Source: Acidobacteriota bacterium (GTDB lineage Bacteria > Acidobacteriota > Terriglobia > UBA7540). From it: a stretch of DNA of 9,967 nt. The DNA is taken from NCBI GenBank assembly GCA_021828245.1, contig JAKASC010000071.1:1-9967 (forward strand), in the 5' to 3' direction. This document shows, piece after piece, positions 6,429-9,967 of this stretch. Below the pieces are notes generated by a model, which did no database searches, had not been told where the DNA came from, and saw only the letters and a program-made list of their open reading frames with translations. Made by a program: the position numbers and the translations under genes. The stretch's first letter is position 1, and every line of letters starts with the position of its first letter.

Positions 6429-7355
6429 CTAATCTCGAATCCCTGTGCCGCTCTGCAAGGGCGCGTCGGACTTCGTCGGAGCGGCACTTTCCCCGGCGGC
6501 CGGTTCGACCACCACCTGATGCCCGTACCGCAGATCCACGGATGCGATTTTGGCGCTGTGCTTTTGAAGCTGCGGCAGGAGCGCCAGGAAATTCTGGAAA
6601 CGGCTCGAGAAATCCCGGCGCCCGAAGCGAAGCAGCAGGGTTTCGGAGCCACGGACCAGGAGCACCTGCAGATCCTCCGGGTCGTTTAATCGTACCTCGG
6701 AAATCATCCAGCCGGTCGCCGGCATCTGGCGCGCGGTCTCCCGCATAAATTTGCAGTATAAACCAACGCGCTCAGCGCGGTCAGAAGGGGTTTGGTCTAT
6801 TCTAAGTCCTTCCAATACGGGAAAGTCGAAGGCGGTTTGGCCGGGGTTATCGAGGATTGTCCCGTCGGCGTCCACGAGTTTAATTTCTCCTCCAATATCG
6901 GCAAAGGCCACCGGCACCCTTTCGGTCACGTCAATCACCAGACGGCGGGGAAACGCCCTCATCACGGTGGCCGATTTCACCCAAGGAATGGACTCCACTC
7001 GCTTTTGAAGCGCCCCAAGCGGCGCCCGAAAAAGATTGAACCCGCGAGAGGTTTCTGAGTCGTTGAACAAGGCGATGGCGTTCAGAATTTCCGACCGGGA
7101 AACGAAACGGTTTCCGGTAATCGTCACCTCCGTCGGTGAAGAAAGCTGAAAGCGGGGCGACCCCAAGGCGAAGCGAGCGATTGCGTAGCCGGCCCAGCCC
7201 GCCGGTGCGATGGCCACCAAGCCGAACCACGCCCACGCCAGCAGCCTTCGGCCGCGACGCGGCACGCGTCCGCGCCGCACCCCAATCGCTTTGCCGCGAC
7301 GGAGGAAAGGCGATTCTCCTTCCGCGCTCAGCCCATTCAGATCCAAATCCACCAT
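6429..7355 (-). CDS. ftsQ: Cell division protein FtsQ (DivIB family)
   Basis: The 308-residue bitopic protein links cytoplasmic and periplasmic parts of the divisome; in model bacteria it forms a complex with FtsB and FtsL. It has a basic cytoplasmic tail of about 38 residues (RRGKAIGVRRGR and onward), one transmembrane helix at about 39-61, and a POTRA domain at about 69-146, including VTITGNRFVSRSEIL (77-91) and PWVKSATVMRAFPRRLVIDV (124-143). The beta domain follows with VPVAFADIGGEIKLVDADG (147-165). Residues 284-308 are a Ser/Ala/Pro-rich hydrophilic end. The ATG at 7355 has GGGGGA immediately upstream and GGAGG about 12 bases away. It follows murC after 72 bases and precedes ftsA by 18. 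FtsQ sequences diverge strongly, so the call rests on architecture and position. Confidence 0.93.
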   Translation of the reverse strand: MVDLDLNGLSAEGESPFLRRGKAIGVRRGRVPRRGRRLLAWAWFGLVAIAPAGWAGYAIARFALGSPRFQLSSPTEVTITGNRFVSRSEILNAIALFNDSETSRGFNLFRAPLGALQKRVESIPWVKSATVMRAFPRRLVIDVTERVPVAFADIGGEIKLVDADGTILDNPGQTAFDFPVLEGLRIDQTPSDRAERVGLYCKFMRETARQMPATGWMISEVRLNDPEDLQVLLVRGSETLLLRFGRRDFSSRFQNFLALLPQLQKHSAKIASVDLRYGHQVVVEPAAGESAAPTKSDAPLQSGTGIRD

Positions 7356-7408
7356 GTCCCCCGTTACCCTCCTTCATCGTCGCCAAGCAGCGAGCCTCTA
7401 CGTTCCTT

Positions 7409-7427
7409 CGCAAGCGTCAAGCTTGCG
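7409..7427 (-). other. Inverted repeat directly after the murC stop codon
   Basis: A perfect 7-bp stem (CGCAAGC at 7409-7415 with GCTTGCG at 7421-7427) and a 5-base loop begin at the base following the murC TAA. There is no U-run after the stem on the minus strand, so it is unlikely to be an efficient intrinsic terminator. It could act as an mRNA stabiliser or processing signal between the murC and ftsQ segments. Confidence 0.4.
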
Positions 7428-8855
7428 TTATGGTTGCGCGGGTTCGGCTCGGGCCGCGCGAGCCTTCAACCCCTTGGCGATGGCATCTCCAATCTTCCAA
7501 ACGTTGCCGGCGCCTATCGTCATCAGCAGGTCCCCCGGCAGAACTCGGTCCAGCAATTCTTGGACGAGTGTCGACTCCGAGGGGGCGTACCGGGCGCGGT
7601 CAAAACCCAGCTCCTTCATGCGTTCCACCAAGCGTTCGGAAGTAATTCCGGGGATGGCCGTCTCGCTGGCCGGATAAATATCGAGAATTTCGACTCCATC
7701 GCAGCCGTCAAAACAGGTGGCGAGTTCATCCATCAACAGCTTTGTCCGCGTGTAGCGATGCGGCTGGAAAACCACCCACAGCCGGCGAGGAGCTCGAAGG
7801 CGGGCCGCTTCCAGCGTGGCCCGAATCTCGGTCGGATGATGACCATAATCATCCACGACGGTAATCCCATCAACCTCCGCAAGAATCTGGAAGCGGCGAT
7901 CCGCGCCATGAAACCGCTCCAGGCCGCGGCAGATTTGCCCTGCCGTCAGATCGAGTTCGAGGCCCACGGCCACCGCCGCCAGCGCATTCTGCGCGTTGTG
8001 CCGCCCGGCAACGTGCACGACGACGCGCCCCATCGGCTTCCCCTTGACCACGACCTCCAGCTCTGATTGGGTCGAGCCCAGATCGAGCCGTTTCACCGTC
8101 ACGTCCGCTTGACCCTCCACCCCATAGGTCACCACACGGCGCCGAATCCGCGACAGAATGCTTTCGAGGGATGCTCGCCACGGCTCGTCTGCGCACGCAA
8201 TCACCGCCCCATAGAAAGGCACCTTGTTGACGAATGAGACAAAGGCGGTCTCAATCTCTTCCAAGTCTCGGTAGTGGTCCAAATGTTCGCGGTCAATGTT
8301 GGTCACCACGGCAAGGCTCGGCAAGAGATAAAGAAACGAGCGGTCGCTCTCATCCGCCTCCACCACCATGACGTCCCCCTTGCCGAGACGCGCGCCGGAC
8401 CCAAAGGCATCGAGCCGGCCGCCAATCACCGCCGTGGGATCGAGTCCGGCTTCCGCCAGCATCACCGCCACCATCGAGGTTGTGGTGGTCTTGCCGTGCG
8501 CGCCCGCGACCGCAACGCAGAATTTCAGGCGCATCAATTCGCCCAGCATTTCGGCCCGCGGGATGACCGGAATCTGCAACCTCGCGGCTTCCACAATTTC
8601 CGGATTCTCCGGGGGAACGGCGGAAGATACCACCACCACCTGCGCGCCGTGGACGTGGCCGGGCGCATGGCCCACCATGATTTTGGCGCCAAGCTGTTGC
8701 AATCGGTCGGTCACCGAAGTTGTTCGCAGGTCGCTGCCGGAAACCTTAAAACCCAGGTTCAACAACACCTCCGCGATGCCACTCATGCCGGCGCCGCCAA
8801 TTCCGACAAAGTGAATCGCTCGGATTCTTCCCAAAATCAACTGGCCGTTACTCAT
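7428..8855 (-). CDS. murC: UDP-N-acetylmuramate--L-alanine ligase MurC
   Basis: The 475-residue Mur ligase adds L-alanine to UDP-MurNAc with ATP, the first step in building the peptidoglycan peptide, in the cytoplasm. The N-terminal UDP-binding loop is FVGIGGAGMSGIAEVLLNLG (16-35) with SGSD at 39-42. The ATP P-loop is AGAHGKTTTTSM (117-128). The central domain has VVEADESD (164-171) and the Mur ligase signature TNIDREHLDHY (185-195). Further on are GRHNAQNALAA and the C-terminal-domain motif DDYGHHPTEI. All expected catalytic motifs are present and the length is normal. The ATG at 8855 was chosen. An in-frame GTG at 8873 would add 6 residues; neither has a clear ribosome site, so the exact start is uncertain. 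It lies 90 bases after murG. Confidence 0.97.
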   Translation of the reverse strand: MSNGQLILGRIRAIHFVGIGGAGMSGIAEVLLNLGFKVSGSDLRTTSVTDRLQQLGAKIMVGHAPGHVHGAQVVVVSSAVPPENPEIVEAARLQIPVIPRAEMLGELMRLKFCVAVAGAHGKTTTTSMVAVMLAEAGLDPTAVIGGRLDAFGSGARLGKGDVMVVEADESDRSFLYLLPSLAVVTNIDREHLDHYRDLEEIETAFVSFVNKVPFYGAVIACADEPWRASLESILSRIRRRVVTYGVEGQADVTVKRLDLGSTQSELEVVVKGKPMGRVVVHVAGRHNAQNALAAVAVGLELDLTAGQICRGLERFHGADRRFQILAEVDGITVVDDYGHHPTEIRATLEAARLRAPRRLWVVFQPHRYTRTKLLMDELATCFDGCDGVEILDIYPASETAIPGITSERLVERMKELGFDRARYAPSESTLVQELLDRVLPGDLLMTIGAGNVWKIGDAIAKGLKARAARAEPAQP

Positions 8856-8945
8856 GGTTTTTGCGCGTCTCACTCCGCGCGTGGCCTTTTCGGCTGCGCC
8901 CGGCCCGGCGGATTGTCACCGCCTGGGTTGCCTGCCTTTCGACGC

Positions 8946-9967
8946 TTAACCGGCGCCCAACTCCACAATCATCTGAGCAATCTGCTGCGCGGCGTCCGGG
9001 CGGGCCAGGGCGTGGGCTCGCCGCCCCATCTCCTGCAATCGCGCGCTATCCCGCATCAGGTCGAGCAGAAGATGGGAAAACCGCTCGGGCGTGGCTTCCT
9101 TCTCTTCGAGCACCCAGGCCGCGCCGGCACGCTCCAATTCGCGGGCGTTGAAGAGCTGATGCTGGTCGGTCGCGGCTGGAAAGGGAATTAACAGCGAAGG
9201 TCTGCCGGCCGCCGCCAGTTCGGCAACGGCGGAGGCTCCGGCCCGCGACACCACCAAATGCGACGCGCCCAGCGCCTCCGACATTTTATCAATGAAGGGG
9301 CGAACTTCGCCCTCCACACTTTGCTCCCGGTAAGCGGCGCGGACAGTTTCGTAGTCCGCCTCGCCGGTTTGATGGACGATCCTCCAGCCGAATCCCTCGC
9401 TGCGAATTCCGCCCAGACTTGCCACCACCAGCCGATTCAGAGTCCTGGCTCCCAGGCTTCCGCCAACAACCAGCAACGTCAAGGGCAAGGGGGGCTTCTC
9501 CGGCACGTCGAAGAATTCGCGTCGCACGGGATGCCCGGTCACCCGCGCCTTGCTGCCATAAAATTTTGCGGCCGCCTCAAACCCCAACGCGGCTCGCCGT
9601 ACCACCGGCGCCAAAACACGATTCGTAAACCCCGGCACCGCGTTCGGCTCAATCAAAAGCGTCGGAATACCCGCGAGCGCGGCTTCCAGCAGTGCCGGGC
9701 CTGCCAGATAACCTCCGATGCCCGCCACCACGCGCGGCTTCACTCGCCTCAACTCCCGCGCCATGTCGAGCGCCGTTCGCGGAAGCACCATGAGGTTGCG
9801 AACTTGTTTCCAACCCCGGATGCCTTTGAGTCCGGCGGCGTGGACGGTCCGCAACGGGAAACCCGCGGCAGGAATAATTCGTGCTTCGAGCGGTCGTCCG
9901 GTGCCCACAAACTCGATTTCCGCCGCTCCCGCGGCTTTTAACTGCTCTGCCACCGCGAGGAGCGGGA
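8946..9967 (-). CDS. murG: Lipid II synthase MurG (GlcNAc transferase), 5'-truncated
   Basis: The 339 visible residues are the bulk of MurG, the GT28-family enzyme that moves GlcNAc from UDP-GlcNAc onto lipid I to make lipid II at the inner face of the membrane. The frame is open to the window edge. It begins PLLAVAEQLKAAG, which in the family follows directly after the glycine-rich GGTGGH loop, so perhaps 15-20 residues lie outside. A GTG at 9951-9953 is internal and not the true start. Numbering from the first visible residue: GIGGYLAGP (82-90), EPNAVPGFTNR (106-116), VTGHPVRREF (142-151), GGSLGARTLN (168-177), VVSRAGASAVAELAAAGRPS (238-257), and DQHQLFNARELERAGAA (267-283). The last two form the UDP-GlcNAc site in the C-terminal Rossmann domain. 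The stop is 90 bases before murC, the usual murG-murC order. Confidence 0.96.
   Translation of the reverse strand, partial: PLLAVAEQLKAAGAAEIEFVGTGRPLEARIIPAAGFPLRTVHAAGLKGIRGWKQVRNLMVLPRTALDMARELRRVKPRVVAGIGGYLAGPALLEAALAGIPTLLIEPNAVPGFTNRVLAPVVRRAALGFEAAAKFYGSKARVTGHPVRREFFDVPEKPPLPLTLLVVGGSLGARTLNRLVVASLGGIRSEGFGWRIVHQTGEADYETVRAAYREQSVEGEVRPFIDKMSEALGASHLVVSRAGASAVAELAAAGRPSLLIPFPAATDQHQLFNARELERAGAAWVLEEKEATPERFSHLLLDLMRDSARLQEMGRRAHALARPDAAQQIAQMIVELGAG

Noticed and set aside
8907..8923. Inverted repeat GGCGG...CCGCC between murG and murC as a terminator
   Set aside because: The stem is only 5 bp with a 7-base loop and no T-run, and read-through to murC is expected; it is indistinguishable from chance.
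8946..9953. GTG at 9953 as the murG start
   Set aside because: The visible sequence PLLAVAEQL continues upstream to the window edge and the family's glycine-rich loop is missing, so the gene is cut by the window and this GTG is internal.
1..9967. Mobile elements, CRISPR arrays, tRNA or rRNA genes
   Set aside because: No transposase, integrase, direct-repeat array or RNA gene signature was found; the window is a continuous run of housekeeping genes on one strand.

Overview
This 9,967-base window is GC-rich, densely coding, and every supported gene lies on the minus strand. Read in the direction of transcription (high to low coordinates) the order is murG (5'-truncated by the window edge), murC, ftsQ, ftsA, ftsZ, hpnC, hpnD, hpnE, and the start of a gene for a membrane-anchored protein resembling the C45 family of autoproteolytic acyltransferases/hydrolases (3'-truncated). 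No RNA genes, insertion sequences, CRISPR arrays or phage genes were seen. The longest gap between genes is 119 bases, so no stretch over 300 bases lacks a gene.

Region 1 (about 3974-9967) is the distal part of a division and cell wall (dcw) cluster. MurG makes lipid II, MurC adds L-alanine to UDP-MurNAc, and FtsQ, FtsA and FtsZ form the core divisome. murB and ddl, which often sit between murC and ftsQ, are absent there.

Region 2 (about 584-3854) is a complete three-gene squalene pathway of the HpnCDE type. HpnD condenses two farnesyl diphosphates to presqualene diphosphate, HpnC converts that to hydroxysqualene, and HpnE reduces it to squalene, the precursor of hopanoids. No squalene-hopene cyclase is in the window.

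Region 3 (1-565) encodes the N-terminal 188 residues of an anchored C45-like protein, starting 18 bases after hpnE and therefore probably co-transcribed with it.

The organism looks like a hopanoid-capable Gram-negative bacterium. The FtsZ sequence and the compact murG-murC-ftsQAZ order suggest Acidobacteriota, but this is a judgement from memory of the families with no search behind it. The short same-strand gaps suggest one or two long transcription units linking peptidoglycan synthesis, division and squalene production. I see no clear intrinsic terminator or convincing promoter inside the window. Most of the window is well-understood housekeeping sequence. The points most worth a second look are the division/squalene junction, a possible 24-codon upstream ORF that overlaps the hpnC start, and the C45-like gene at the tail of the squalene genes.
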